A stretch of 64,000 nucleotides of DNA from the NCBI RefSeq assembly GCF_900108485.1, contig NZ_FNXF01000020.1, positions 1 to 64,000 of the forward strand. The letters run 5' to 3'. A program made the translations under genes and the position numbers. Source of the stretch: Rheinheimera pacifica (lineage in GTDB: Bacteria > Pseudomonadota > Gammaproteobacteria > Enterobacterales > Alteromonadaceae). Under the pieces are notes generated by a model that was not told where the DNA came from, did no database searches, and saw only the letters and a list, made by a program, of their open reading frames with translations. This document shows, piece by piece, positions 25,871 through 36,598 of the stretch (its first letter is position 1; each line of letters opens with the position of its first letter).

Positions 25871-28258
25871 TTAATCCCTCAACGTTGCGTTGAACTCTTC
25901 ACCAAGCGCGTTAACTACTTGATTTACCAACTGTTGGATATCTTTATCTTCCAGGGTACGCGCTATATCCTGCAGGGTCAGAGCAATGGCCAGCGATTTA
26001 AAACCCTCTGCCACACCCGGTCCTGTGTACACGTCAAACAATTTTAGGTCAACTAATTGATTTCCGCCAACTTTTTTTATAGTAGCAGCTATATCCGCAA
26101 AACGCACCTCTGATTTCACTACCAGCGCTAAATCGCGCCGATTGGCAGGGTACTTAGACAGTTCACGTGCCTGCACTATATCACGCAGACCAAGCGCAGC
26201 GACATTAAGTTCAAACAGATAGGCTTTACCTTTAATACCCAGTTTACGCTCGGCCTCCGGGTGCAGTGCGCCTACATAGCCGGCTAACATATCGCCACGA
26301 TAAATCGCGGCTGTCTGCCCCGGATGCAAAGCACTGTGCTCAGCGGTAACAAAGCGGAACTGCTCAGTGGCTGACGTTTGCGCTAACAGCGCCTCAACAT
26401 CGCCTTTAACATCATAGAAATCCGCAGTACGGCTTTCCATGTTCCAGTGTTCGTTATGCATAGAGCCAACAATCACACCGCCAATCACGGCTTCCTGGCG
26501 CACACCGCCTTCTGCTGTCGCATCAGGTATAAATTTAAGGCCATACTCAAATAAACGAATACGGCTTTGCTGGCGGTTCTGGTTATATTGCACTGTTTGC
26601 AACAAACCCGGCCATAAGTTTAACCGCATAGCCGACATATCGGCTGAAATGGGGTTAGGCAACACCAGTGCAGTTTGCTGTGGAAACAGCTGCTGCTGTA
26701 CTTTCGGGTCAACAAAGCTATAAGTAATCGCTTCCTGATACCCACGGTCTACCAGCACGGTGCGCAAACGCTGAACATTCAGCTCTGCCTCGTTAAAGCT
26801 GCGCATTTTCAGTGCCGCCTGTGGCGCGACATTCGGAATACTGTTGTAACCATATACCCGGGCGACTTCTTCAATTAAATCTTCAGCAATACTGATATCA
26901 AAGCGGTAACCCGGAACACTAACCTGCCAACCATCGGCTGTTTCATTTACATTCAGCCCCAAACGGCTGAAAATAGCCGTTACCTCAGCTTTAGCAATGC
27001 TAATACCCAAAATGCGCGCCAGCTTGGCTTCTGTCAGGCTGATATTAGCAACTGCAGGTAAATGCTGCTCAGATACCGCTTCAACAACCGGCCCGGCTTC
27101 ACCACCACAAATTTGTAGTAATAACGCCGTTGCCCGTTCCATCGCGGCATGTTGTAACTGCGGGTCAACGCCGCGCTCGTAGCGGTGTGATGCATCAGTG
27201 TGTAAACCGTATTGGCGCGCTTTACCGGCAATGGCCAGTGGAGCAAAGAATGCGCTTTCTAAAAATACGTCTTTAGTTTGTGCGGTAACACCGCTATGCA
27301 AACCACCAAACACACCGGCCATCGCCAGCGCTTTGCTGTTATCGGCAATAAGCAGGGTATTGGCTTTTAGCGTGACTTCGCTTTCATCCAGCAATACCAG
27401 CTTTTCGCCCTCGGTTGCCAGACGTACGTTGATGTCACCGTCTATATTGGCCAGATCAAAGGCATGCATCGGGTGGCCCAGCTCCAGTAGCACGAAATTG
27501 GTAATATCAACCACCGCATCAATGCTACGCACGCCACAACGGCGCAGTTTTTCAGTCAGCCACAAGGGGCTTGGTGCCTGTACATTTACATTACGTACAA
27601 TACGGCCTAAATAACGCGGACAAGCATCCGGGGCGCTTAACGTAATGCCTTTTTTATCACTGATTGCCGCTGCAACCGGGGTAATTTGCGGCTCGCATAC
27701 GGCTTGCTTATTTAACACGCCAACTTCACGCGCCAGGCCTTTAATACCTAAGCAGTCGGCACGGTTTGGTGTTAAATCTACTTCAATAATATGGTCATCC
27801 AGTTGCAGATACTGGCGGATATTCTGCCCTACCGGTGCATCGTGCGGCAGTTCGATAATGCCATCAGAATCCTCAGCCATACCAAGCTCTGATAATGAAC
27901 ACAACATGCCGTTTGAGGGCTGACCGCGCAACTTAGCAGCTTTAATGGTAAAATCGCCCGGCAATACGGCGCCCACAGTCGCCACTGCCACTTTTAAGCC
28001 TTTACGGCAGTTTTTAGCACCACACACAATATCCAGCAGCTCGTTGCCGCCAACATTCACTTTGGTTACCTGTAACTTATCGGCATCCGGGTGCTGGCCA
28101 CATTCAACCACTTCGCCCACCACTACACCACTGAATTGTCCGGCTACGGTTTCAATACCGTCAACTTCCAGGCCTGCCATAGACAGCTGTTCAGATAAGG
28201 TGTTGGTGTCAATGGCTGGATTTACCCACTCGCGTAACCAGGCTTCACTGAATTTCAT
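25871..28258 (-). CDS. pheT: Phenylalanyl-tRNA synthetase beta subunit
   Basis: 795 aa (the same length as E. coli). It shows the N-terminal tRNA-binding/EMAP-like domain (about 40-150, with [10 protein letters not shown]), the B3/B4 editing domain (with [11 protein letters not shown]), the B5 domain (RILGISI...), the catalytic-like core and the C-terminal ferredoxin-fold anticodon domain ([14 protein letters not shown]). With PheS it charges tRNA-Phe. It is co-transcribed with pheS (15-bp gap) and ihfA. Confidence 0.98.
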   Translation of the reverse strand: MKFSEAWLREWVNPAIDTNTLSEQLSMAGLEVDGIETVAGQFSGVVVGEVVECGQHPDADKLQVTKVNVGGNELLDIVCGAKNCRKGLKVAVATVGAVLPGDFTIKAAKLRGQPSNGMLCSLSELGMAEDSDGIIELPHDAPVGQNIRQYLQLDDHIIEVDLTPNRADCLGIKGLAREVGVLNKQAVCEPQITPVAAAISDKKGITLSAPDACPRYLGRIVRNVNVQAPSPLWLTEKLRRCGVRSIDAVVDITNFVLLELGHPMHAFDLANIDGDINVRLATEGEKLVLLDESEVTLKANTLLIADNSKALAMAGVFGGLHSGVTAQTKDVFLESAFFAPLAIAGKARQYGLHTDASHRYERGVDPQLQHAAMERATALLLQICGGEAGPVVEAVSEQHLPAVANISLTEAKLARILGISIAKAEVTAIFSRLGLNVNETADGWQVSVPGYRFDISIAEDLIEEVARVYGYNSIPNVAPQAALKMRSFNEAELNVQRLRTVLVDRGYQEAITYSFVDPKVQQQLFPQQTALVLPNPISADMSAMRLNLWPGLLQTVQYNQNRQQSRIRLFEYGLKFIPDATAEGGVRQEAVIGGVIVGSMHNEHWNMESRTADFYDVKGDVEALLAQTSATEQFRFVTAEHSALHPGQTAAIYRGDMLAGYVGALHPEAERKLGIKGKAYLFELNVAALGLRDIVQARELSKYPANRRDLALVVKSEVRFADIAATIKKVGGNQLVDLKLFDVYTGPGVAEGFKSLAIALTLQDIARTLEDKDIQQLVNQVVNALGEEFNATLRD

Positions 28259-28273
28259 CTAAATTAACTCCGC

Positions 28274-29278
<1,005 letters not shown>

Positions 29279-29378
29279 TTAAATCGTGTCAAAGCCGCCA
29301 ATGATACACCAGAATTACCGCTAAACGCAGGCTGTTAAGGCATTTTTTCTAAAAAGCAGGCTGAAATAATGTTACAGA

Positions 29379-30074
29379 TTAACTGAGGATTTCTTTAACA
29401 AAAGGAATTGTCAGCTTGCGCTGATGCACTATGGTAGCTTTATCCAGTTTATCCAGAATAGACACCAGAGCGCGAATATCACGATCCTGATGGTTTAATA
29501 AATACCGCGCCACTTCATCCGGCAGCTCCATACCACGCAGGCGGGCTTTTTGTTGCAGCAGCTTGTGCTTGTCTTCATCGGTAAGCAAACGCAGCTGAAA
29601 CCCGGTACAAGCCTGCAGGCGCGAGACTAAATCGGCCAGTTGCAGACCAAGTTGCTGCGGCGCTTCGTTGCCAACAATAATCAGGGCTTTACCCTGCTCG
29701 GCCATCCGGTTGTATAAATCAAATACCGCCGTTTGCCAGCTTAATTCACCGGCAATAGCCTGAATATTATCCAGACACACCAGATCAAGCTGTTCTAAAT
29801 CATCCAACAAACGCGGGCTTAACAGACGCCAGTCGTCCAGTGTTAGCAATTGGCTGGTCAGGCCCTGCTCTTGCGCCTGCACGCAGGCAGCATATAACAA
29901 ATGTGACTTACCACTGCCACTGGCACCGAACAGATAAACCGGACTTTGATTGGCCGGTTTTTGCAGATAATTTTTTAAAAACGCTACCGCAGCGGTTTGC
30001 CCGGCAGCATAAAAACTGTCGAGCGTTTCATCTTCCGGCAAGGTTACTGCCAGCGTATATTGCAACGGCTGCAT
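29379..30074 (-). CDS. hda: DnaA regulatory inactivator Hda
   Basis: 231 aa, a DnaA-homologous AAA+ protein that, with the DNA-loaded sliding clamp, stimulates ATP hydrolysis by DnaA. Visible are FGASGSGKSHLLYA (Walker A), LVCLDNIQAIAG (Walker B region), VSRLQACTGF and the C-terminal helices. The N-terminus reads QYTLAV where E. coli has the clamp-binding QLSLPL, a divergent version of that motif. The ATG shares one base with the end of the DUF2066 gene upstream, so the two are coupled. Confidence 0.95.
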   Translation of the reverse strand: MQPLQYTLAVTLPEDETLDSFYAAGQTAAVAFLKNYLQKPANQSPVYLFGASGSGKSHLLYAACVQAQEQGLTSQLLTLDDWRLLSPRLLDDLEQLDLVCLDNIQAIAGELSWQTAVFDLYNRMAEQGKALIIVGNEAPQQLGLQLADLVSRLQACTGFQLRLLTDEDKHKLLQQKARLRGMELPDEVARYLLNHQDRDIRALVSILDKLDKATIVHQRKLTIPFVKEILS

Positions 30075-31132
30075 CAGGGCCTCAGATAGCGATATGTCGC
30101 CAACGTTGGCTGCGCAGGTTCATTGGCTGCTATAGCGTCATTAGCGGGTTGCGGCTGTAACTGCTTGTTAAACCGTAACGCGTTAAGTAAGCCGTCGGCA
30201 GAAATACCCGAGCGCATCGTAAAGCGCGCCACGCCAGCGTGATAATTGCTGACAGTAACCTGCGACACCCCGACAACCTGTTGCAACAGACGCTGCACCT
30301 GTACAATATCGGCCAGATCAGTTAGCTGTTGTACTTGCAGTACAAACTGCGCGCCGCTTTCACCCGATAGCACACTGGCATAGCGTTCAGACAGTTGGGC
30401 AGCCAGCACTCTGGTAAACTGTTGCATCAGGGTGGCTTCATCTGCAGCGGTAATTTCATCACGTAAGGTTCGGCCATCATCCTGGCGCTGCCAGTTTAGC
30501 CGCAGCTGTTCTTTGCCATCCACACTCTGGCGCTCAATGGTACCTATGATCACGATGTCTGCAGCATAGCGGCTGCTGGCATCAACAACAGGTTGCCAGA
30601 AGCCGGCCCAGACGTCGGTTTCTGCTAAATTAAGCAAATCGTCCATATCGTACAATGGCAGCATTAATGGCAAAGCCGCCTGGCGAAACGCCTGCTGCAT
30701 TGCCACATTCAGTTGATGGCTGCTCTGGCGCACAAACTGACGTTCTGCACCGTTTTGCTCAACCAGCCAGACTAGTGTATCCGGGCGTAAAGCCCCCCAC
30801 ACCGGCACGCCTTGCTGCTGTAATAACTGGTTTACTTTATCGGCATCCAGCAATACCCGCATCCGGTTACCACCGGCCTGGCGCACATTTTCAAATTGTT
30901 TAACATAGCCGGCAGCTTTGGCCAGCTCAGCCTTTACCTGTGGTAACTCTGTTACCCCGGCTTTACCACTGACACGCACCAGCACTTGCGCCAACGCCTG
31001 ACGCTGCCATTCATTGCCGGATGTTGTTGAGTCAACATCAGCCTGATATAAATCAGCGATTTGGGTAGCAAAAACTGTCTGTGCAGCAAAGATGCCCAGT
31101 AAAAATCCAATAAGCGAAAAATAGTGTTTCAT
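30074..31132 (-). CDS. DUF2066 family exported protein
   Basis: 352 aa with an N-terminal signal peptide (FSLIGFLLGIFAAQTVFA, cleaved near residue 22). The DUF2066 body includes RVSGKAGVTELP near 50 and the paired LVWLVEQNG and DIVIIGTIERQ segments. The family is conserved in gammaproteobacteria and has no known function. It is followed directly by hda, overlapping by one base. Confidence 0.88.
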   Translation of the reverse strand: MKHYFSLIGFLLGIFAAQTVFATQIADLYQADVDSTTSGNEWQRQALAQVLVRVSGKAGVTELPQVKAELAKAAGYVKQFENVRQAGGNRMRVLLDADKVNQLLQQQGVPVWGALRPDTLVWLVEQNGAERQFVRQSSHQLNVAMQQAFRQAALPLMLPLYDMDDLLNLAETDVWAGFWQPVVDASSRYAADIVIIGTIERQSVDGKEQLRLNWQRQDDGRTLRDEITAADEATLMQQFTRVLAAQLSERYASVLSGESGAQFVLQVQQLTDLADIVQVQRLLQQVVGVSQVTVSNYHAGVARFTMRSGISADGLLNALRFNKQLQPQPANDAIAANEPAQPTLATYRYLRP

Positions 31133-31142
31133 TAGGTGTAAC

Positions 31143-31280
31143 CTCAGGCCAATACCGGGAAAATACCTTTTAAACCGGCACCGATAAATTCAACCGCAAT
31201 GGCAGCCAGTATCAGCCCCATTACCCGGTAATCCAATCAATATTTTCAGGTAGTTTTGTATTTGCAGCATAACCAAACTC
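31143..31280 (-). pseudogene. Relic of a MarC-family membrane protein gene
   Basis: Read leftward, a frame ending at 31143 gives RVMGLILAAIAVEFIGAGLK and then GIFPVLA before a stop. That is the C-terminal helix of MarC/YhgN-type multi-pass proteins (R-x-MGLILAAIAVEFI). Just upstream, in another frame, MLQIQNYLKILIGLPG would be the preceding part, so a frameshift separates the two, and the first roughly 150 codons are absent. It lies between the purC terminator and the DUF2066 gene. The family assignment is from memory of the C-terminal motif. Confidence 0.55.
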
Positions 31281-31341
31281 CGTTATTTATGCCTGCAATA
31301 GCTGCAGTGTAATGACAAAAGCTAACCGGTTTCAATGCGTT

Positions 31342-31375
31342 AAAAAAAATAAAGCCACCTTACGGTGGCTTTATC
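31342..31375 (-). terminator. Terminator of purC
   Basis: On the reverse strand AAAGCCACC, loop GTA, GGTGGCTTT is followed by ATTTTTTTT. It lies about 15 bp after the purC stop codon. Confidence 0.9.
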
Positions 31376-31388
31376 GGGAACTTAATCT

Positions 31389-32105
31389 TTAATCCAGCTT
31401 AACACCCAGGCGGTTAGCCACTTCTTCATAGGCTTCTACCACACCACCTAACCCCTGACGGAAGCGGTCTTTATCCAGCTTTTTGCGGGTAGCTTTATCC
31501 CATAAACGGCAACCATCCGGTGAAAACTCATCGCCCAGCACGATTTCACCGTTAAAAACACCAAACTCCAGTTTAAAATCAACCAGCATCATACCGGCTG
31601 CATCAAACAGCGCAGCTAATACTTCATTGGCTTTAAAAGTAAGTTGTTTCATTTTTGCCAGCTGCGCTTCCGTTGCCCAGTTAAAGGACACCGCCAATGA
31701 CTCATTCACCATAGGATCATGCAGCGCATCGTTTTTCAGGAACAGTTCAAAGGTTGGTGGCGTTAGCGCCATACCTTCAGTTACCCCCAGACGACGCACT
31801 AAAGAGCCGGCAGCAAAGTTGCGCACTACGCATTCAACCGGGATCATCTTAAGCTTTTTTACCAGCACTTCATCGTCAGACAGCAGCTGTTCTACCTGGG
31901 TAGGAATACCCGCCGCCTGCAATTTTTGCATAATAAAATAGTTAAACTTGTTGTTAATCATCCCTTTGCGGTCAAGCTGTTCAATACGCTCACCATCAAA
32001 AGCTGAAGTATCATTACGAAAGTGTAACACCAGCAAGTTGTCATCTGTTGTGTTGTATACCGTCTTAGCCTTACCACGGTATAACTCGGTTGTCTTCTGA
32101 ACCAT
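31389..32105 (-). CDS. purC: Phosphoribosylaminoimidazole-succinocarboxamide synthase
   Basis: 238 aa (E. coli 237). SAICAR synthase of purine biosynthesis, joining CAIR with aspartate using ATP. Family motifs: [45 protein letters not shown], and [13 protein letters not shown]. It is followed by its own terminator and preceded at 92 bp by bamC on the same strand. Confidence 0.98.
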   Translation of the reverse strand: MVQKTTELYRGKAKTVYNTTDDNLLVLHFRNDTSAFDGERIEQLDRKGMINNKFNYFIMQKLQAAGIPTQVEQLLSDDEVLVKKLKMIPVECVVRNFAAGSLVRRLGVTEGMALTPPTFELFLKNDALHDPMVNESLAVSFNWATEAQLAKMKQLTFKANEVLAALFDAAGMMLVDFKLEFGVFNGEIVLGDEFSPDGCRLWDKATRKKLDKDRFRQGLGGVVEAYEEVANRLGVKLD

Positions 32106-32196
32106 TCTAAAACTCCAGCCGCGCAGCGAAAAATTCAGCCGCAGAGTATAAAGATCTTTGCTCTTTATTCAACTGCGTTTTCTGTTTGCTTTGTAA

Positions 32197-33255
32197 TTAA
32201 AGCTCAACCCTTGCCTGCCGTACAGCCTGCACGAACGGCTCATGTAATGTCAGCACCGTTTCGGCGCTCAGCGCTTCGCCATTGCTGTTTTGCATAATAA
32301 TGGCAGTACCGTTGTCATTACGTTTCAGCACCAGCTGATACTCACCGTCCTGCAACGGCAACTGGATGGGTGCATCTTTACCCCAAATACTACTCCAGAA
32401 GCTCTGAGTCGGTTTTTCGTAAGTCAGATAATAGGTAAACGCCGAGCGGTTCATATCGGTTACCGTTAAATTTAATGCCGTGAATACTGCTTCAAGTTGC
32501 GACCACACCACATCAACTGACTGGCTACTTAATAAGGCAGCGTTACCGTCCTTATCTAACCCTGGCTCGACAGAAACGTCAGGTGCTTTGGCCCTGTTTG
32601 CCAGAGCAATTGCAATTTCCTCTTTGCCAACCCGGTCAATAATCTGGTTGAGCAAGGCAACTTCCTGACGATGCGCTTCGCGGCCAGCCAGTTTTTTTTC
32701 GGCAACAAAATGTTCATGCTCAAGCATAGTTACCGTTAAACTGGCAGAGCGGCCATGCGGGCGTGGCTCGAATAATAATTTAAAACGCGCCTGCTCGGTT
32801 GCTGAGGCTGATTTCCAAAACCAAAAGCCGGTTTCATCTGAACGCGTTATCCAGCCGGTAGTATATTCCAGCCCTTTCTCGTCAGTTTGCTGCAGGGTTA
32901 CACCTTTTTCAGCAAATTGGGCGGTTAAGGCCTGCTGTAAAAAAGGAATGAGATCGCCGGTAAAGTCATTACGATCAAACCAGACACGCGCCAGGCGTTC
33001 GCCCTCTTCTACCCGGCTGCTGGACGCTGTAGCCAGCACCAGCGATGGTGCTTTTATTTCAACATCAACCCCTGCAGCGTCTGTAGGTGGGATATCGAAC
33101 TGGCCTGGCCTGGCTGGTTGTTGTAATCCGGCCGGTACTTTAATGCTCTCAAGGCTGCGTTGCTCTGCGCTGGTATCAACCTGACTGCTGTCAAACATGG
33201 AACAACCTGCCAGCAACACGCTGACAGCAATACTACTTTTGGCCCAATATTGCAC
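32197..33255 (-). CDS. bamC: Outer membrane assembly lipoprotein BamC
   Basis: 352 aa. The lipoprotein signal peptide ends in VLLAGCS, with Cys18 the lipidation site. The rest fits BamC of the outer-membrane beta-barrel assembly complex: an unstructured N-terminal stretch rich in Pro, then two helix-grip domains (about 100-210 and 230-350; LARVWFDRNDF is a typical entry). The start is GTG with AGGAG seven bases upstream. The dapA-bamC-purC order is conserved with E. coli. Confidence 0.93.
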   Translation of the reverse strand: MQYWAKSSIAVSVLLAGCSMFDSSQVDTSAEQRSLESIKVPAGLQQPARPGQFDIPPTDAAGVDVEIKAPSLVLATASSSRVEEGERLARVWFDRNDFTGDLIPFLQQALTAQFAEKGVTLQQTDEKGLEYTTGWITRSDETGFWFWKSASATEQARFKLLFEPRPHGRSASLTVTMLEHEHFVAEKKLAGREAHRQEVALLNQIIDRVGKEEIAIALANRAKAPDVSVEPGLDKDGNAALLSSQSVDVVWSQLEAVFTALNLTVTDMNRSAFTYYLTYEKPTQSFWSSIWGKDAPIQLPLQDGEYQLVLKRNDNGTAIIMQNSNGEALSAETVLTLHEPFVQAVRQARVEL

Positions 33256-33285
33256 TTAACTACTCCTAATAAATAACGCTATGCA

Positions 33286-34170
33286 TTATGGCAGCTCAAT
33301 ATCAGCCTGCTTTAATGCCTGTTCGATTACCGCCGCATGAATTGGTTCCAGTTGCGTTAAGGGTAACCGCATCATGTCAGAACCTATCAAGCCCATTCTG
33401 TGCAAAGCCCACTTGGCTGGAATGGGGTTAGCTTCAATAAATAAATCGTGGTGCAGTGCCTGCAGTTTTTTGTCAATTGCCTCAGCTTCTGTGCGGTTGC
33501 CCTGCATAGCGGCCTGACACAAATCAGCCATCAAACGCGGCGCTATATTGGTAGTAACAGAAATAACACCATGGCCACCTTGCAGCATAAATTCAGCTGC
33601 CGAAGCATCATCGCCACTTAGCAGCACAAAATCATCTGAACAGTGCTGCTGTAGTTGCGCCAAACGCTGCATTGAACCGGTGGCTTCTTTAATACCAACA
33701 ATATTTTTTGTTTTTGCCAGCTCAGCTACGGTTTCAGGTAATAAATCCACCCCGGTACGGCCAGGTACGTTGTACAGCAATATCGGTTTATCTGTCGCCT
33801 CTGCTACCGCATTAAAATGCAATACCATGCCTTTTTGCATCGGTTTGTTGTAAAACGGCGTTACCGTTAAAAAACCGGCGATGGGCAATTTTGATAACGC
33901 TTTAGTGCGCTCTACTGCTTCTGCGGTGGCGTTAGCGCCATTACCGGCAATAACAGCAATAGCACCATTAACCTGCTTGCATACTGCAGCAATAACCTGT
34001 AACTGGTCATTAAAAGCAATAGTGGCAGCCTCACCGGTAGTGCCCATTATTACCAGGCCCTGAGTGCCATTTTTCAAATGAAAATCAACCAGCGCACTTA
34101 AGCCTGTGTAATCAATTTCGCCCTGAGCCGTCATCGGCGTTATCAGTGCAACCCAGCTTCCTGTAAACAT
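33286..34170 (-). CDS. dapA: 4-hydroxy-tetrahydrodipicolinate synthase
   Basis: 294 aa from the ATG at 34170 (MFTGSWVALITPM); the longer frame to 34245 lacks homology. First committed step of the lysine/diaminopimelate pathway, condensing pyruvate with aspartate semialdehyde. It shows GTTGEAATI, LLYNVPGRTG with the catalytic Tyr, GIKEATGS with the Schiff-base Lys, and LSGDDASAAEFM. With dapE and lysC it is the third lysine-pathway gene in the window. It is divergent from gcvR. Confidence 0.98.
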   Translation of the reverse strand: MFTGSWVALITPMTAQGEIDYTGLSALVDFHLKNGTQGLVIMGTTGEAATIAFNDQLQVIAAVCKQVNGAIAVIAGNGANATAEAVERTKALSKLPIAGFLTVTPFYNKPMQKGMVLHFNAVAEATDKPILLYNVPGRTGVDLLPETVAELAKTKNIVGIKEATGSMQRLAQLQQHCSDDFVLLSGDDASAAEFMLQGGHGVISVTTNIAPRLMADLCQAAMQGNRTEAEAIDKKLQALHHDLFIEANPIPAKWALHRMGLIGSDMMRLPLTQLEPIHAAVIEQALKQADIELP

Positions 34171-34349
34171 GTAAAGCACAACCCTTTTTACGTTAAGGGC
34201 GCCTATGTTAAAGACAGCAGGCAGCAAACACAAGAATGGATCCATGCTTATTGCAACTTGGTACCCAAGGATGAAATATTCCAGCCTTGTGCTACACTGC
34301 CGCGCATCGTTTTACTTAGTCTGTTTTATGTTTCTGCCGGGATTTTATT

Positions 34350-34877
34350 ATGTCGCAACAACTTGTTGTCACCGCCATCGGAACCGATCGTACGGGTATT
34401 GTCAGTAAACTGGCTCGTCTGGTTACTGACTGCAATTGCAATATTATTGATAGCCGCATGGCTATTTTCGGCGGCGAATTTACCTTTATTATGCTGTTGT
34501 CCGGTGATCCTGCGGCTATTAGCCGGATTGAATATTTATTACCCAACCTGGGGCTGGAGCTTGATCTGACTACTATGACAAAACGTACCAGTGCCCATCA
34601 GCGCAAGCCGGTAGCTGCACACTATGTGCTCGAATATACCGGGCCGGACCGGGTTGGAACCCTTGGCGCCATTACCGGCCTGTTGGCAAGCCGGCAGGTA
34701 TACATTGGAGCCCTGCAATCAGAAAGCCGGCCCGGTACTGATAGCAATCAAACCGTAATGCACACGTTGATGACACTGGAGTTACCTGAAGGCGAACAGC
34801 CAGAACAGATAAAAGCAGACATTACAGCGTTAATGCAAACAATGAATTTAACCGGCAGTTTTCATGCCCAAACCTGA
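34350..34877 (+). CDS. gcvR: GcvR-type ACT-domain regulator
   Basis: 175 aa with two ACT domains (about 4-75 and 92-170): QQLVVTAIGTDRTGIVSKLA and YTGPDRVGTLGAITGLLA. In E. coli GcvR antagonises the activator GcvA of the glycine-cleavage operon. It lies between dapA (divergent) and bcp (same strand), as in enterobacteria, which supports the name. It ends 13 bp before the bcp start. Confidence 0.88.
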   Translation: MSQQLVVTAIGTDRTGIVSKLARLVTDCNCNIIDSRMAIFGGEFTFIMLLSGDPAAISRIEYLLPNLGLELDLTTMTKRTSAHQRKPVAAHYVLEYTGPDRVGTLGAITGLLASRQVYIGALQSESRPGTDSNQTVMHTLMTLELPEGEQPEQIKADITALMQTMNLTGSFHAQT

Positions 34878-34890
34878 AATGGAGTGCCTA

Positions 34891-35355
34891 ATGACTTATT
34901 TAAGCGCCGGTGCCAACGCGCCTGACTTTACCCTGCAAGACCAACAGAATAATCCGGTACAGTTATCTGCATTGCTAAAACAACAACGGGTATTAGTGTA
35001 TTTTTACCCCAAAGCGATGACTCCGGGTTGCACGGTACAAGCCTGTGCTTTGCGCGACAGTAAAACAGAGCTGGCAGCCAAAGGCGTAACCGTGGTGGGG
35101 ATCAGCACAGATGCACCGGCCAAACTGGCGAAGTTTGCGCAGCGTGACCAGTTAAATTTTACCCTGCTTTCGGATGAAGATCATAAAGTTGCTGACGCCT
35201 TTGGCGTATGGGGCGAGAAAAAGTTTATGGGCAAAGTGTATGACGGTTTACACCGCATCAGTTTCTTAATTGCTCAGGATGGTAAGGTAGAAAAAGTTTT
35301 TGACAACTTTAAAACCAAAGATCACCATCAGGTGGTATTAAATTATTTAGGCTGA
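34891..35355 (+). CDS. bcp: Thioredoxin-dependent peroxiredoxin Bcp/PrxQ
   Basis: 154 aa from the ATG at 34891 with GGAG seven bases upstream. Peroxiredoxin fold with APDFTLQDQ, the active site YPKAMTPGCTVQACALRD (peroxidatic Cys in TPGCT, resolving Cys five residues later as in PrxQ) and GISTDAP. The usual K-D in the YPKDxTPGC motif is K-A here. It detoxifies hydrogen peroxide and organic hydroperoxides. It is co-directional with gcvR. Confidence 0.95.
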   Translation: MTYLSAGANAPDFTLQDQQNNPVQLSALLKQQRVLVYFYPKAMTPGCTVQACALRDSKTELAAKGVTVVGISTDAPAKLAKFAQRDQLNFTLLSDEDHKVADAFGVWGEKKFMGKVYDGLHRISFLIAQDGKVEKVFDNFKTKDHHQVVLNYLG

Positions 35356-35487
35356 CCCTGTTAACGATACGCCGTGCCTGCACTGTATTTGGTCTTAATT
35401 TTGCCGTAGTGCATGGCGTAACCTGCTATGGTTTTTACAGTTAATTTGTTTTAATCCTTGATTATCCAATCTTTACAGGAGTACCAC

Positions 35488-36594
35488 ATGCAAAAACATT
35501 TAATGGCAGTGCTTATTGCTCTGGCAATAGTTCCGGCTGCACAGGCCGCTGATCTGACGACAGAAAAAACGCCTGTGACCGTAAACAGTGTAACCTCCGG
35601 GCTGAAACACCCCTGGGGTATGGCTTTTTTGCCTGATGGCAAAGTACTGGTTACAGAGCGTAATGGCGGCATGCTAATTGTTGATGCAGAAGGTAACAAA
35701 AGCGCGCCGCTGGCGGGTTTACCTGACATTGATGCCCGTGGTCAGGGTGGTTTACTGGATGTAGTACTGTCGCCCGATTTTGCTACCGACAACACGGTAT
35801 ACTTTAGTTTCAGTGAGCCTGGTGCTGATGGCAGTAGCACAGCAGTGGCCCGCGCCAAATTAGGCACCGACAAACTGACAGATGTGAAAGTGATTTTTAG
35901 CCAGCAGCCCAAATATAAAAGCAACCACCACTTTGGCAGCCGTCTGGTATTTGATAAAAACGGCGAATTGTTTATTACCACAGGTGATCGCGGCAGCCAG
36001 CGTGATCAGGCACAAAAGCTGGACAATCACATAGGTAAAGTGATCCGCATTAATACCGACGGTACACCGGCAAAAGACAACCCTTATATTAAAGACAGCA
36101 AGGCCAAGCCGGAAGTCTGGTCTTATGGCCACCGCAATATTCAGGGCGCAGCACTGCACCCGCAAACCGGCGCACTGTGGACACACGAGCACGGCCCTCA
36201 GGGCGGCGATGAAATTAATATTGCCCAGCCGACTAAAAATTACGGCTGGCCGCTGATCACTTACGGTGAAGAATATGGCGGCGGCGTAATTGGCAAAACA
36301 GAGCAGGATGGCCTTGAGCAACCGTTACACTACTGGGTACCGTCCATAGCACCAAGTGGCCTGATATTTTACACCGCAGATATGTTCGGTGAGTGGAAAA
36401 ACAATATGCTGGTGGGCTCATTAAAATTTGGTCAACTGGTGCGCCTGGAGCTTGATGGCGATAAAGTAAGCCACGAAGAGCGCATTATGATTGGCCACCG
36501 CATCCGTGACGTTGAACAAGGGCCAGATGGTGCAGTTTACTTACTGACTGATAGCTCTGACGGCCAGTTATTACGTTTAACGCCGGCGAAATAA
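35488..36594 (+). CDS. PQQ-dependent sugar dehydrogenase (Asd/YliI type)
   Basis: 368 aa from the ATG at 35488 (AGGAG upstream). The signal peptide is MQKHLMAVLIALAIVPAAQA, so the enzyme is periplasmic. It is a six-bladed propeller of the soluble glucose/aldose dehydrogenase family: HPWGMAFLPDGKVLVTERNG, GQGGLLDVVLSPDF, VYFSFSEP, HFGSRLVFD, VWSYGHRNIQGAALHP, GPQGGDEINI and YHW-like PLHYWVPSIAPSG. Such enzymes oxidise aldose sugars with the cofactor PQQ. No PQQ synthesis genes are in the window, and the next gene, 4 bp away, matches the PQQ importer. Confidence 0.92.
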   Translation: MQKHLMAVLIALAIVPAAQAADLTTEKTPVTVNSVTSGLKHPWGMAFLPDGKVLVTERNGGMLIVDAEGNKSAPLAGLPDIDARGQGGLLDVVLSPDFATDNTVYFSFSEPGADGSSTAVARAKLGTDKLTDVKVIFSQQPKYKSNHHFGSRLVFDKNGELFITTGDRGSQRDQAQKLDNHIGKVIRINTDGTPAKDNPYIKDSKAKPEVWSYGHRNIQGAALHPQTGALWTHEHGPQGGDEINIAQPTKNYGWPLITYGEEYGGGVIGKTEQDGLEQPLHYWVPSIAPSGLIFYTADMFGEWKNNMLVGSLKFGQLVRLELDGDKVSHEERIMIGHRIRDVEQGPDGAVYLLTDSSDGQLLRLTPAK

Positions 36595-36598
36595 TCCA

